64,000 nt of DNA from Blautia sp. An81. Lineage in GTDB: Bacteria > Bacillota > Clostridia > Lachnospirales > Lachnospiraceae. The stretch lies in NCBI RefSeq assembly GCF_002161285.1, contig NZ_NFHH01000002.1, positions 62,001 through 126,000 of the forward strand, in the 5' to 3' direction. Below, piece by piece: positions 26,836-36,075 of the stretch; the first letter of the stretch is position 1, and every line of letters starts with the position of its first letter. The position numbers were made by a program, and so were the translations under genes. The notes under the pieces are model-generated. The model saw only the letters and a list, made by a program, of their open reading frames with translations. It had not been told where the DNA came from and did no database searches.

Positions 26836-26992
26836 AAAAAGGAGATGCTCCGTTAACACATATCAGAAATATTTATACATTTTATGCGAATTTGCCGAGC
26901 GCAGCTTTGAGACTACAGGCTCAAAGCTGCGCAGACTGAGCAATAAAATGTATAAATATTTTCGACTTCGGTTAATGGGGCATCTCCTTTTT
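26836..26992. repeat. TTAA-flanked palindromic element, copy 2, inside the metK terminator
   Basis: Outer arms AAAAAGGAGATGCTCCGTTAA (26836-26856) and TTAATGGGGCATCTCC plus TTTTT (26972-26992) make a standard bidirectional terminator: 16 bp with two G-U wobbles and flanking A/T tracts. Between the two TTAA copies lie 115 bp homologous to copy 1 (AAATATTTATACATTTTATG..., AATAAAATGTATAAATATTTT). The element therefore occupies the hairpin loop. Termination may still work because the insert folds on itself. The convergent XRE gene uses the last T-tract bases as its stop codon. Confidence 0.85.
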
Positions 26993-27236
26993 AGATACCT
27001 TTGAAATCAAATAGATCTTTTACCGGGATCCCAAGAACTTCAGCAATATCCAGGAGACTGTCCAGAGAAATGGACGTCTTGATATTAGGCGCTTCTATAT
27101 TGCTGATATGAGTTCTGCTTAAACCTACCCGGGCAGCCAGCTGGCCCTGAGTCAGGCCTTTCAGCTTCCGGTAATAGGAAATAGTCAATCCTAATTCTCT
27201 CAACTGTTTCAGTCGTTTATCTTCTGTCATTGCCAA
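26991..27236 (-). CDS. XRE-family helix-turn-helix regulator
   Basis: 81-residue DNA-binding protein made of one Cro/CI-type domain: LKGLTQGQLAARVGLSRTHI followed by SNIE, then VLGIPVKDLFDF as in many stand-alone XRE regulators. ATG 27236 follows AAAAGGAGATTGGCA. Upstream, CAAACTATAT and CAAACTAATAT recur 21 bp apart around TTTGCAAATGCAAA (about 27281-27313), a possible autoregulatory site. It lies downstream of the ATPase gene at 27348 in the same direction, so it may be co-regulated with it. Target genes are unknown. Confidence 0.82.
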   Translation of the reverse strand: MAMTEDKRLKQLRELGLTISYYRKLKGLTQGQLAARVGLSRTHISNIEAPNIKTSISLDSLLDIAEVLGIPVKDLFDFKGI

Positions 27237-27347
27237 TCTCCTTTTTGCTACACTATAGCACTGGAAATAATTGGCAAAAACAAACTATATATTTGCAAAT
27301 GCAAACTAATATACAACAAAAGCTAATGTACAGTTATGAAATGCAAA

Positions 27348-28706
27348 TTATAAGTTGTCTATAATGCGGCACATTTCCTCTAAACTGAATGCGCGGACAT
27401 GACTGCCTGATATTGCCTCAAATCCGGCCACAAAATCTGAAGTTGAAAAAAGATAGTACCATTTTTCTCTTTCAGGAAAAAGGCCTGCCTGTTTTTGCAG
27501 TACGGATAAGGCGTCAACATCCAGCCATTCCTCAGTAAGAAAACAGGCCCCCAGAAGAATCTGCTTCTCTCCTGAAGCGGCAATGGAAATATATTCGGTA
27601 CGTTTCTTGGTGGGATGCTGCCCCCACCACATTCCCACATGCTCCATGGGGAAGGGGCCATGTCCCCGGCTCTGTTCCAGACGGAGAAATTCCCTGCAGA
27701 TATCCTCAAAGGCATTTTCCATGGAGGAAGAAAGATGGGGAAGAACCTGTTTTTGAAAGACTTCCCTGCCTCTGCCCATTTCGATTTCTGCCTGAAAAGG
27801 ATAGACAAAAGTAAACCAGAACCGGAAGGGACTGTTTGAAATCCGATATAGAGCCCGTCTGCTGGACAGATCCTCTGTTACAGGAACAAGCTTCTCAGTG
27901 AGTCCGTGACTTTCCAGGGAACCCAGAAGGCTGCCTGCAGCACTGGGAGTAAGCCCGGTTTTATCACAGATTTCCTGGAGATGTCTGGGGGCGCCGCCTA
28001 TGGCCGCCAGGATTCCTGTGATGAATGGAGAATTTCCATAGTATCTTCCAAGGAGAAGAGGAACCCATCTGTACAAAATCCCTTTTTCCTGGAAGTACAG
28101 GTGCTCCAGGCTTTCCTGGACTGGGAGGTCCTGGGAAAAATATTCCAGAATTCCGGGATTTCCTCCTGTTATGCTGTACAGGAGAAGCTGGTCCTTAGGA
28201 GAAAGCTGAGGATAGAGCTGCCGGGTCTCAAAGAAATTAAAATTTCTGAGGCCAAGGCAGAGGCTATCTTTGTGTGATTCTTTCTCCCAGAGAGCAGAAG
28301 ATTTACATAAAATAAAAAATAATCCGGAAGAATCTTTCTCAAGGGCGGCAAGCTGACTGAAAAACCTTCGGTTCTGAGCAGAGAGATACTGGAAATCATC
28401 CAGGATAACTGTCAGGGGTTCTTTGGAAGCCTCTTTTTTCAATGCTTTGAGAAGCTGAGAAGCTTTCTGACAAGAAGAAAAACTTTTACCCAGGCTGCGG
28501 CTGCACTGCTCTTTCAGCATGGAAAAATTTTCCTGCCAGGGAACACAGGAAGCTTTGAAATACAGGCATGTCTTTTCCTTCATAAACTCTGCCAGCAGAC
28601 GGCTTTTCCCCTGACCAGGATAGGAATAGAGAGAAATGCAGCAGGAACTATGCTCCTGGTACAGCTTATTTAAAGTTTTGAGCAATTGATCTTTATCTAT
28701 AAACAT
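27348..28706 (-). CDS. ATP-binding protein of the archaeal-ATPase/DUF234-like class
   Basis: 452-residue protein with a P-loop (YPGQGKSRLL, near residue 30) and a Walker B-like TVILDDFQYLS near 100, followed by a winged-helix-like part (LQEICDKTGLTPSAAGSLLGSLESHG) and a C-terminal domain similar in layout to DUF234 proteins (FRFWFTFVYPFQAEIEMGRG, FEDICREFL, KRTEYISIAA). The last part resembles a degraded restriction-endonuclease fold. Start ATG 28706 after AGAGGA; an upstream frame adds 22 residues without support. Such ATPases are common in archaea and Clostridia, with unknown function. It faces away from a two-component system; no partner gene is obvious. Confidence 0.65.
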   Translation of the reverse strand: MFIDKDQLLKTLNKLYQEHSSCCISLYSYPGQGKSRLLAEFMKEKTCLYFKASCVPWQENFSMLKEQCSRSLGKSFSSCQKASQLLKALKKEASKEPLTVILDDFQYLSAQNRRFFSQLAALEKDSSGLFFILCKSSALWEKESHKDSLCLGLRNFNFFETRQLYPQLSPKDQLLLYSITGGNPGILEYFSQDLPVQESLEHLYFQEKGILYRWVPLLLGRYYGNSPFITGILAAIGGAPRHLQEICDKTGLTPSAAGSLLGSLESHGLTEKLVPVTEDLSSRRALYRISNSPFRFWFTFVYPFQAEIEMGRGREVFQKQVLPHLSSSMENAFEDICREFLRLEQSRGHGPFPMEHVGMWWGQHPTKKRTEYISIAASGEKQILLGACFLTEEWLDVDALSVLQKQAGLFPEREKWYYLFSTSDFVAGFEAISGSHVRAFSLEEMCRIIDNL

Positions 28707-28909
28707 AAATCGTCCTCTTTTGTAGTACATAGGTTTAGTTTTCATTTTAGAGGCCAATCCCGAGAAAGTCAAAACATTTCCAAAGAATTTTTATAGAAAG
28801 TTTAGATTTGGTTCTTTATTATTTAGAGGAAAAAGAAAAAAATTATGCTATAATTAACACATATGTAAAAAATACAAGAATCAGGAGAAACAGTAAAAGA
28901 GGCTGATAT

Positions 28910-30409
28910 ATGAAACTGAAAACAAGGATTATCATTTCATTTTTTATTATTGTGCTGGAGCCATTGCTCTTTACAGTGCTGGCTTTCTGCTTTTTCAGCC
29001 ATTATCAGTTCCGAGCTATTGAAAAACAGTATGGCATAGAGAATCCTACTTATGAAACGCTGGCTAATACGGCGGAGATGATTGCACGGCTTACCAATAA
29101 AGCAGCGGAAAACATAGAGGAGACGGCCAATACAGACCCAGAGCGTTTTACAGACATTCAGTACCTGGATTCTCTGAATAAGGAGATGTCGGAAAGTAAT
29201 TCTTATCTGGTAGTAAGAGAGGACGGCAGGGTCACTTATTATGGCTGCGAAGATTATCCCAGCGCCCTGATAGAAAAGCTGGATGACAGCTATCAGGGAG
29301 ATAACGCAGGGATCAGTGACCGGATGTATCTGGGAGATAAAGTCCAGTCTCTTGTGAAGCAGATAAATTTTTCCACAGATGAAATTGAACAGGGAAATGT
29401 CTACATTGTTTCTAACGCTTTGGAGACACTTCCCCAGGTCCAGCAGCTGGGCGAGACTATGATCATTACCGTGATCCTCATTCTGGCCATTACAGCCCTG
29501 TGGCTAACCTGGTGGATTTACAGAGGGGTGATCACTCCCCTGGATAAGCTGCGCATGGCTACACAGAAGATTAAAGCAGGGGACCTGAATTTTTCCATAG
29601 CTACGGAAGGAGTCAGCGAGATTGCAGATCTCTGTCAGGACTTTGAAGATATGCGCCAGAGGCTGAAGGAAAATGCAGAGGAAAAGGTCGCCTTTGACAA
29701 GGAAAACAAAGAGCTGATCAGCAATATCTCTCATGACCTGAAAACGCCGATAACGGCCATAAAAGGTTATGTGGAAGGAATCATGGATGGAGTGGCAAAC
29801 ACTCCGGAAAAGCAGGATAAGTATATAAAGACTATATATACAAAAGCCAATGACATGGACCGCCTGATCAATGAACTGACCTTTTATTCCAAAATGGATA
29901 CCAACAGGATTCCCTATACCTTTAATAAAATTTCCGTTACAGACTTTTTTGATGACTGTGCAGAAGATCTGAGCGTGGAGCTGGAGGCCAAAGGCGTGGC
30001 TTTTTCCTACTCTAACTATGTAGAGCCGGAAGTAATGGTCATTGCAGATGCAGAGCAGATTAAAAGAGTGGTAAATAATATTGTCAGCAATTCTCTGAAA
30101 TATATGGCGCCAGGCAGAACCAAGCGGATCAATCTGAGAGTAAAGGATGTAGGAGATTTTGTTCAGGTAGAGCTTGAGGATAATGGAAAGGGAATTGCAG
30201 CCAGAGACCTGCCGAATATATTTGACCGGTTTTACCGTACCGATGCATCCAGAAATTCTTCTCAGGGAGGAAGCGGCATAGGGCTTTCTATAGTGAAAAA
30301 GATTATGGAAGACCACGGAGGAAAGGTTTGGGCTACCAGCAAAGAAAATATTGGGACAGTTATGTATTTTGTCCTTAGAAAATATCAGGAGGTACCAGTA
30401 AATGAGTAA
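28910..30409 (+). CDS. Sensor histidine kinase
   Basis: 499-residue membrane kinase. TM1 lies at about 8-30 and TM2 at about 183-205, enclosing a ~150-residue extracellular sensor without a recognised motif. A HAMP domain (about 205-258), the phosphoacceptor motif NISHDLKTPITAIKGY (His275), and the ATPase boxes IVSNSLKYM, DNGKGI and GGSGIGLSIVKKI follow. The stop overlaps the response regulator start by 8 bp, so both are translated together. An isolated TATAAT at 28849-28854 is the likely -10. The stimulus cannot be inferred; no transporter or target operon is adjacent. Confidence 0.93.
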   Translation: MKLKTRIIISFFIIVLEPLLFTVLAFCFFSHYQFRAIEKQYGIENPTYETLANTAEMIARLTNKAAENIEETANTDPERFTDIQYLDSLNKEMSESNSYLVVREDGRVTYYGCEDYPSALIEKLDDSYQGDNAGISDRMYLGDKVQSLVKQINFSTDEIEQGNVYIVSNALETLPQVQQLGETMIITVILILAITALWLTWWIYRGVITPLDKLRMATQKIKAGDLNFSIATEGVSEIADLCQDFEDMRQRLKENAEEKVAFDKENKELISNISHDLKTPITAIKGYVEGIMDGVANTPEKQDKYIKTIYTKANDMDRLINELTFYSKMDTNRIPYTFNKISVTDFFDDCAEDLSVELEAKGVAFSYSNYVEPEVMVIADAEQIKRVVNNIVSNSLKYMAPGRTKRINLRVKDVGDFVQVELEDNGKGIAARDLPNIFDRFYRTDASRNSSQGGSGIGLSIVKKIMEDHGGKVWATSKENIGTVMYFVLRKYQEVPVNE

Positions 30410-31091
30410 GATTTTAATTATTGAGGATGAGGAAGCTATTGCGGATCTGGAAAAGGACTATTTGGAGCTCAGCGGATTCGAAGTGGAGATTGAACATCGG
30501 GGCGATGTGGGATTAAAACGGGCTCTGGAAGAGGATTTTGACCTGTTTATCCTGGACTTAATGCTTCCTGAGGTAGACGGCTTTGAAATCTGCCGGGAAA
30601 TCCGTAATCAGAAGAACACTCCGATCATCATGGTATCTGCCAAGAAAGATGATATTGATAAGATCCGGGGTCTGGGCCTGGGAGCAGATGACTACATGAC
30701 AAAACCTTTCAGCCCCAGTGAACTGGTGGCCAGAGTAAAAGCTCATCTGGCCAGATATGAAAGACTGATCGGAACCGGCATCCAGGAGAATGACATTATA
30801 GAAATCCGGGGTCTGAAGATTGATAAGACTGCAAGACGTGTGTGGGTCAACGGAGAAGAGAAAAATTTCACTACCAAGGAATTCGACCTCCTCACATTCC
30901 TGGCTCAGAATCCCAACCGGGTATTTACCAAGGATGAGCTGTTTAAAGAAATCTGGGATATGGAGTCTATCGGAGATATTGCCACCGTTACGGTCCATAT
31001 TAAGAAGATCAGAGAAAAAATTGAATTTAACACTGCCAAGCCCCAATATATCGAGACAATCTGGGGTGTGGGCTACCGTTTTAAGGTGTGA
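30402..31091 (+). CDS. OmpR-family response regulator
   Basis: 229-residue two-component regulator. The receiver domain has the acidic pair EDEE, phosphorylation site Asp52 in LDLMLPEVDG, and the lysine of TKPFSPSE; the C-terminal winged helix holds FTTKEFDLLTFLAQNPNRVFT and TVTVHIKKIREKIE, ending in WGVGYRFKV. GAGGTACCAGTAA precedes ATG 30402. It is the partner of the overlapping kinase. A terminator follows directly. Confidence 0.95.
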   Translation: MSKILIIEDEEAIADLEKDYLELSGFEVEIEHRGDVGLKRALEEDFDLFILDLMLPEVDGFEICREIRNQKNTPIIMVSAKKDDIDKIRGLGLGADDYMTKPFSPSELVARVKAHLARYERLIGTGIQENDIIEIRGLKIDKTARRVWVNGEEKNFTTKEFDLLTFLAQNPNRVFTKDELFKEIWDMESIGDIATVTVHIKKIREKIEFNTAKPQYIETIWGVGYRFKV

Positions 31092-31106
31092 GAAACAGGT
31101 GATAAT

Positions 31107-31157
31107 AAAAAGGGTAAAGTTCAGTGTGAATCCTGGGCTTTGCCCCTTTTTCTTTTT
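31107..31157 (+). terminator. Terminator after the two-component system
   Basis: AAAAGGGTAAAG pairs with CTTTGCCCCTTTT (one bulge), followed by TCTTTTT. Confidence 0.75.
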
Positions 31158-31167
31158 ATAGTATAAT
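31140..31167 (+). promoter_or_regulatory. Probable promoter overlapping the terminator, for the helicase operon
   Basis: TTGCCC (31140-31145) lies in the 3' arm of the terminator; after 16 nt comes TATAAT (31162-31167). As at relQ, the promoter reuses a terminator hairpin. Confidence 0.5.
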
Positions 31168-31262
31168 GAAAGAACATTAGGAGCCGTGATTTTTTAGCTG
31201 CGGCCCCAAATCCGGCGCAGGGACTTACAGGAACGAGTCCGGAATGTATATAGGAGGCTGCT

Positions 31263-33962
31263 GTGAAAAGAGAAAATATTTACGAAGGTGTTCTTTCCTT
31301 TAAAGGAACCTGGAGAAACTATCAAAACAGAGTGCTGGAGGAAGCTGATAAATATCTGGAGGACGGAAAAATACATATTGTAGCGGCTCCGGGGGCAGGA
31401 AAAACTACCCTGGGAATTGAACTGATACGAAGGGCTGGCCAGCCCTGTCTGATATTTTCCCCCAGGATCGTGATCCGGGAGCAGTGGCTGGAACGTATCC
31501 GCCAGTTCTTTCTTACAGAAGAAAAAAATAATGGGCTGCTTTCCAACAACCTGAAATCTCCGGCTTTGATTACCTCTGTAACTTATCAGACCCTCTATTC
31601 TTCTGTAAAAGGTTATCAGGGAACAGAAGAGGAACAGGAGGGGGAAGAGCCGGAGACTGTGGATTTTTCAGATTTTCAACTGTTGGAAACTGTTCGTAAG
31701 GCAGGAATCAGAACAATCTGTCTGGATGAGTGCCATCATCTGAAAAATGAGTGGTGGAAGGCCCTGGAAAGCTTTATGCAGGAAATGAAAGATGTGACGG
31801 TGATCAGTCTGACTGCCACACCGCCCTATGATTCCACTCCTGCCCAGTGGGAACGGTATATCAGGATGTGCGGAGAAATCGATGCAGAAATAACGATTCC
31901 TGAATTGGTAAAAGAAGGCAGCCTCTGTCCTCACCAGGACTATGTATACTTCAATTATCCGGCAGGGGATGAGGAAAGACAGCTGGAACAGTTTCGGATG
32001 ACTTCTGATGAGATGTTTGAAGAAGTTCTTGGAGATTCCAGGCTGAGAGAGGCTGCAGCTTCCCATAGGGCCCTTTTGGATTATGAGAATTATTTTGACC
32101 AAATGCTGGAGAATCCGGCTTACCTGTCTTCCCTGCTGATTTACTGCCAGTGTATGGGAATTTCCTTTTCACCTGCCTGGCTCCAGGTTTTGGGAATCGA
32201 GAGCCTGCCGGATATGTCAGAAAAATGGATGGAAATATTTCTCCAGGGCTTTCTTTACGAGGATAGAGAAAGCTACACTTGCTATGAAAACTATCAGAAA
32301 GAACTGATGAAAAAGCTGAAAGCAGCCGGTCTCATAGAAAAGGGAAAGGTCTGCTTTTTGATGAACAGCCGAATAGAACGAATGCTGGCAAACAGCGTGG
32401 GAAAGATGGATAGTATCTGCAGGATTGCTTTCCGGGAGTATGCTTCTGAAAGAGAAGAACTGAGGATGCTGATCCTTACGGACTATGTAAGGAAAGAGGC
32501 CAGAAAGTCTCTGGGAGAGCCGGAAAAAGAAGTGGGAAATATTGGAGTTCTGCCCATATTCGAGCTTCTCAGGAGACAAGGGATGGATTGGAAACTGGGA
32601 GTGCTCTGCGGAAGTCTTCTTGTCTTTCCAGATTCTGCAAAAGAGAAGTTTCTGAAGGAGGCTGCTCTGGAAGCGTCAGGTCTGGAACCAGAATTGAAGC
32701 CCCTTACAGACAGCAGAGGAGGGGCTCTTGGCTATACAGAGGCAGCAGTACAGGGAAAACAACATATCTATATTCAAATTATGACCAGGCTTTTTGAAAG
32801 GGGAGACATCCAGATTCTTATCGGCACCAAATCTCTTCTGGGTGAAGGCTGGGATTCTCCCTGTATTAATTCCCTTATTCTTGCCAGTTTTGTAGGCTCT
32901 TATGTTTTGGGAAATCAGATGAGAGGAAGAGCTATCCGGGTAAATAAGGAAAAACCGGATAAAGTCAGCAATATCTGGCATCTGGTCTGCCTTTTGCAGC
33001 CAAAGGAACAAAGAGAAAGGAAACAAATGGGAATACAGGAGCCGGAATTGTCCCAGGATTTCTATACATTAAAGAGAAGAATGGAAGGGATACCAGGGCT
33101 TCGCTATGACGGCAGCAGGATTGAAAATGGAATGGAAAGGCTTACTATTATTTCACCGCCTTATGATCCCACCCATGTGCAGCAGATCAATCTGGAGATG
33201 GAGGAGCTGTCCAGCCACCGGGAAATCGTTGCCGGACAATGGAAAGAAGATGTGTGCTTTTATGAGAAAATGGAGATGGCGGACCAGTGCGGCACGGAGA
33301 AAAAGAGCAGCCGTCGGGGCGTACATTTTTATAACGCCCTGGGAGCCCAGATCCTGCTTTTGCTTATGCAGATCTGCAATACACTGGTACGAGTGAATAT
33401 AACCAGGGGAACCATGTTTTCTAATCTCATCTTCTTTATCCTTTCGGCAGTCTTTGTTGCAGGTACATTTCTTTGGGGAAAGAAACTGATCTGGTGGCTT
33501 ACTCCAATGAGCCGGTACAAAGCTTTGAGCAGAGGACTGCTGGCTGCTTTGAAGAAGAGAGGGTATATCTTATCCTCCTGTGAGGCTGCCACAGAGGAGG
33601 AGATAGGAATCCGCTTCTGGGCATGGCTTAGCGGAGGGACGGACAGAGAAAAGACAGTCTTTGCCCAGGCCCTGGCAGATATGCTGAAACCTATAGATAA
33701 TCAGAGATATCTTCTTGTCTATGGACGAAACATAGAAAAACCTGTAGAATATTTCTGCGTACCCCAGGTTTTTTCTGGAACCAGGGAAAAAGCGGAAAAT
33801 TTCCGAAAAGACATGAAGCCTTATATCGGTAAATACCATCTTATCTATACAAGAAATCCTGAGGGAAGAAGACTGCTCCTTCGGGGAAGGGCAGAGTCTT
33901 TTTCCAATAGGAATCAGAGAAAAATATATAGAAAAAAGACAGTAAAAGGAGCCTTGGAATAA
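31263..33962 (+). CDS. DEAD/DEAH-box superfamily II helicase-like protein with predicted membrane segments
   Basis: 899-residue protein. The first domain has an N-terminal Q-like region, Walker A APGAGKTT (42-49), DECHH (155-159) and SLTATPP (182-188); the second has GTKSLLGEGWDSP near 523 and the arginine-finger motif QMRGRAIR near 560. The C-terminal third is unlike usual helicases: two hydrophobic stretches at about 692-712 and 720-741 (for example NLIFFILSAVFVAGTFLW) are followed by ~150 soluble residues. Start is GTG 31263 after AGGAGG. Its stop overlaps the next ATG by one base. It could be a membrane-tethered nucleic-acid translocase; substrate and role are unknown. Confidence 0.8.
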   Translation: MKRENIYEGVLSFKGTWRNYQNRVLEEADKYLEDGKIHIVAAPGAGKTTLGIELIRRAGQPCLIFSPRIVIREQWLERIRQFFLTEEKNNGLLSNNLKSPALITSVTYQTLYSSVKGYQGTEEEQEGEEPETVDFSDFQLLETVRKAGIRTICLDECHHLKNEWWKALESFMQEMKDVTVISLTATPPYDSTPAQWERYIRMCGEIDAEITIPELVKEGSLCPHQDYVYFNYPAGDEERQLEQFRMTSDEMFEEVLGDSRLREAAASHRALLDYENYFDQMLENPAYLSSLLIYCQCMGISFSPAWLQVLGIESLPDMSEKWMEIFLQGFLYEDRESYTCYENYQKELMKKLKAAGLIEKGKVCFLMNSRIERMLANSVGKMDSICRIAFREYASEREELRMLILTDYVRKEARKSLGEPEKEVGNIGVLPIFELLRRQGMDWKLGVLCGSLLVFPDSAKEKFLKEAALEASGLEPELKPLTDSRGGALGYTEAAVQGKQHIYIQIMTRLFERGDIQILIGTKSLLGEGWDSPCINSLILASFVGSYVLGNQMRGRAIRVNKEKPDKVSNIWHLVCLLQPKEQRERKQMGIQEPELSQDFYTLKRRMEGIPGLRYDGSRIENGMERLTIISPPYDPTHVQQINLEMEELSSHREIVAGQWKEDVCFYEKMEMADQCGTEKKSSRRGVHFYNALGAQILLLLMQICNTLVRVNITRGTMFSNLIFFILSAVFVAGTFLWGKKLIWWLTPMSRYKALSRGLLAALKKRGYILSSCEAATEEEIGIRFWAWLSGGTDREKTVFAQALADMLKPIDNQRYLLVYGRNIEKPVEYFCVPQVFSGTREKAENFRKDMKPYIGKYHLIYTRNPEGRRLLLRGRAESFSNRNQRKIYRKKTVKGALE

Positions 33963-35407
33963 TGAGTCAGGGAAAATATCTGGACAGAGAATTGTATAAA
34001 TACGGAAGAGGAGAAGCCTATCCCTTTCATATGCCGGGGCATAAAAGACAGGCAGTGACGCCTTATCTGGAAAATCCATATCTGGAAGATATTACGGAGA
34101 TTACGGGATTCGATAATCTCCACCATGCAGAGGGTATCCTGAAGGAAGCTCAGGAATATGGGGCAGAAATCTTCAGGGCAAAGCAGACTTATTTTTTGAT
34201 CAACGGAAGTACGGCAGGGATTTTGGCAGCAGTGTCTGCCTGTACGAAACCAGGAGGGAAACTCCTTATGGCCAGGAACTGCCATAAGGCAGCTTACCAT
34301 GCAGCCTGCCTGAGAGAACTGGAGACGGTATACCTGTATCCTTCCTGGGAGGAGAGTCTGGGGCTCAACGGAGGAATCTGTCCGGAAGATGTGGAGGCTG
34401 CCCTGGCAGCAGATGGGGAGATTCAGGCAGTGCTGATCACGTCACCTACTTACGACGGGATTTTGTCTGATGTGAAAAAGATCGCTGAGACGGTTCACAG
34501 ATATGGGATTCCTCTTATTGTAGATGAGGCTCACGGCGCCCATCTGCCTTTTCACGATTATTTTCCAGAATCTGCCCTGTATCAGGGCGGAGATATTGTG
34601 ATACAAAGCTTACATAAAACATTACCTTCTCTGACCCAAACGGCGGTTCTTCACAACCAGTCAGAACTGGTGTCCAGGGAAAGACTGGAGAGGTTTTTGG
34701 GCATCTACCAGACCAGCAGCCCTTCTTATCTGCTTATGGCCTCTATAACGGCCTGCCTCCGCTATGTGGAACAACGGGGAGAAGAAGAATTTGAGAAGTA
34801 TGTATGCCGATTGGACAAATGGAGAAGGGTTCTGGCTCAGATGAAGACCCTATATTTGCCGGGGAAGGAGCTTCTGGGACAGAAAGGGATTTTTGATCTG
34901 GATCTGTCAAAAATTATAATTTCAGGAGAAGGGGCAAATATAGACGGTCCTTCTCTGCACCGGATACTCAGGGAGAAATACGGTCTGGAGCTGGAGATGG
35001 AGGCCCCTAAGTATGTCCTGGCCCTTACCAGTCTTATGGACACAGAGGAGGGCTTTCAGAGGCTGGCAGAGGCATTGCTGGAAATTGATTCCAGGCTGAT
35101 GAAAGGGTACAAAAGAAAACCGCTGAGTTTTACAGATTATCCCCAGGAACTTTGTTCCCGGCAGATCCTGTCTATATCACAGGCTATGGAGAGGGAACAG
35201 GAGGAGAGAAACCTGACAGAGTCCAGAGGGCTCATTTCCGGAGAATTTGCCTATCTGTACCCCCCGGGGATTCCTTTGCTGGTTCCGGGAGAAGAGATTA
35301 CCGAAGAGTTCATAGAACAGGCAGTCCGGTGGGAAAAGGAGGGAATCCGCCTCCAGGGCCTGTCAGATTATACACAGAAGAGAATAAAAACAGTGAAAAA
35401 GAGATAA
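33962..35407 (+). CDS. PLP-dependent Orn/Lys/Arg decarboxylase-family protein (YaaO-like)
   Basis: 481-residue fold-type I PLP enzyme of the basic amino-acid decarboxylase family. FHMPGHKR at the N-terminus is diagnostic, NGSTAGILAAV binds the cofactor phosphate, DEAHGAHL holds the PLP-pairing Asp, and SLHKTLPSLTQ carries the Schiff-base lysine (Lys219). It is shorter than inducible E. coli enzymes (over 700 residues), like B. subtilis YaaO/SpeA. It overlaps the helicase stop and opens the conserved cluster with holB, ricT, trmN6 and rsmI. It may make cadaverine, putrescine or agmatine; specificity is not visible. Confidence 0.88.
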   Translation: MSQGKYLDRELYKYGRGEAYPFHMPGHKRQAVTPYLENPYLEDITEITGFDNLHHAEGILKEAQEYGAEIFRAKQTYFLINGSTAGILAAVSACTKPGGKLLMARNCHKAAYHAACLRELETVYLYPSWEESLGLNGGICPEDVEAALAADGEIQAVLITSPTYDGILSDVKKIAETVHRYGIPLIVDEAHGAHLPFHDYFPESALYQGGDIVIQSLHKTLPSLTQTAVLHNQSELVSRERLERFLGIYQTSSPSYLLMASITACLRYVEQRGEEEFEKYVCRLDKWRRVLAQMKTLYLPGKELLGQKGIFDLDLSKIIISGEGANIDGPSLHRILREKYGLELEMEAPKYVLALTSLMDTEEGFQRLAEALLEIDSRLMKGYKRKPLSFTDYPQELCSRQILSISQAMEREQEERNLTESRGLISGEFAYLYPPGIPLLVPGEEITEEFIEQAVRWEKEGIRLQGLSDYTQKRIKTVKKR

Positions 35408-35418
35408 AGAGGGAAGAG

Positions 35419-36006
35419 ATGGGAAAAATATTTTATATCATGGGTAAAAGTTCTTCAGGAAAGGATACTATATATCGAAGGCTGCTGGAAGACCGGGAGC
35501 TGGCCTTAAGGAATATTGTCCTTTACACTACCAGGCCTATGCGCCAGGGGGAACAGCCGGGGCGGGAATACTATTTTGTAGGAGAGGAAACCTTTAAGGA
35601 ATATGAGGCCCAGGGAAAGATTATTGAATCCAGAACTTACCAGACAGTCTACGGCCCCTGGATTTATTTTACTGCTGACGATGGACAGGTTCAGCTGGAA
35701 CAGAGGAATTATCTGGGAATCGGTACTCTGGAATCCTATCTCCACATGAAAGATTATTACGGAGAAGAGAAGATATGCCCCCTTTATATAGAGGTAGAGG
35801 ATGGAGAACGGCTGAAACGGGCAATCCGCAGGGAAGAGTTTCAGCCTGAGCCTAAATATGCGGAAATGTGCAGGAGATTCCTGGCAGATGAGGAAGATTT
35901 TTCTCTGGAAAATCTGAAAAAAGCAGGAATTGAAAGGCACTTTGAGAATATTGAACTGGAAAGCTGTGTAAAGGAATTGAAAACCTGTATACAAACGTTG
36001 CAGTAA
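35419..36006 (+). CDS. Guanylate kinase-like protein
   Basis: 195-residue nucleotide kinase. The P-loop is MGKSSSGKDT (residues 8-17), and YTTRPMRQGEQPGREYYFV is the GMP-binding signature of guanylate kinases. I chose ATG 35419 after GGGAAGAG; a longer frame upstream only overlaps the decarboxylase gene. In Bacillus the same position holds tmk (thymidylate kinase), so this gene has taken that place in the cluster. A dedicated gmk may exist elsewhere; the lid region here is short, so activity on another substrate is possible. Confidence 0.8.
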   Translation: MGKIFYIMGKSSSGKDTIYRRLLEDRELALRNIVLYTTRPMRQGEQPGREYYFVGEETFKEYEAQGKIIESRTYQTVYGPWIYFTADDGQVQLEQRNYLGIGTLESYLHMKDYYGEEKICPLYIEVEDGERLKRAIRREEFQPEPKYAEMCRRFLADEEDFSLENLKKAGIERHFENIELESCVKELKTCIQTLQ

Positions 36007-36027
36007 TGAAAAAATCTGTGCTATAAT
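35998..36027 (+). promoter_or_regulatory. Internal promoter before holB
   Basis: TTGCAG (35998-36003), 18-nt spacer, perfect TATAAT (36022-36027), at the end of the guanylate-kinase-like gene. Confidence 0.6.
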
Positions 36028-36075
36028 TACATAATGAAAATTTGCAAAAACAAGCAGGAATTGAGGTGGATTGCA

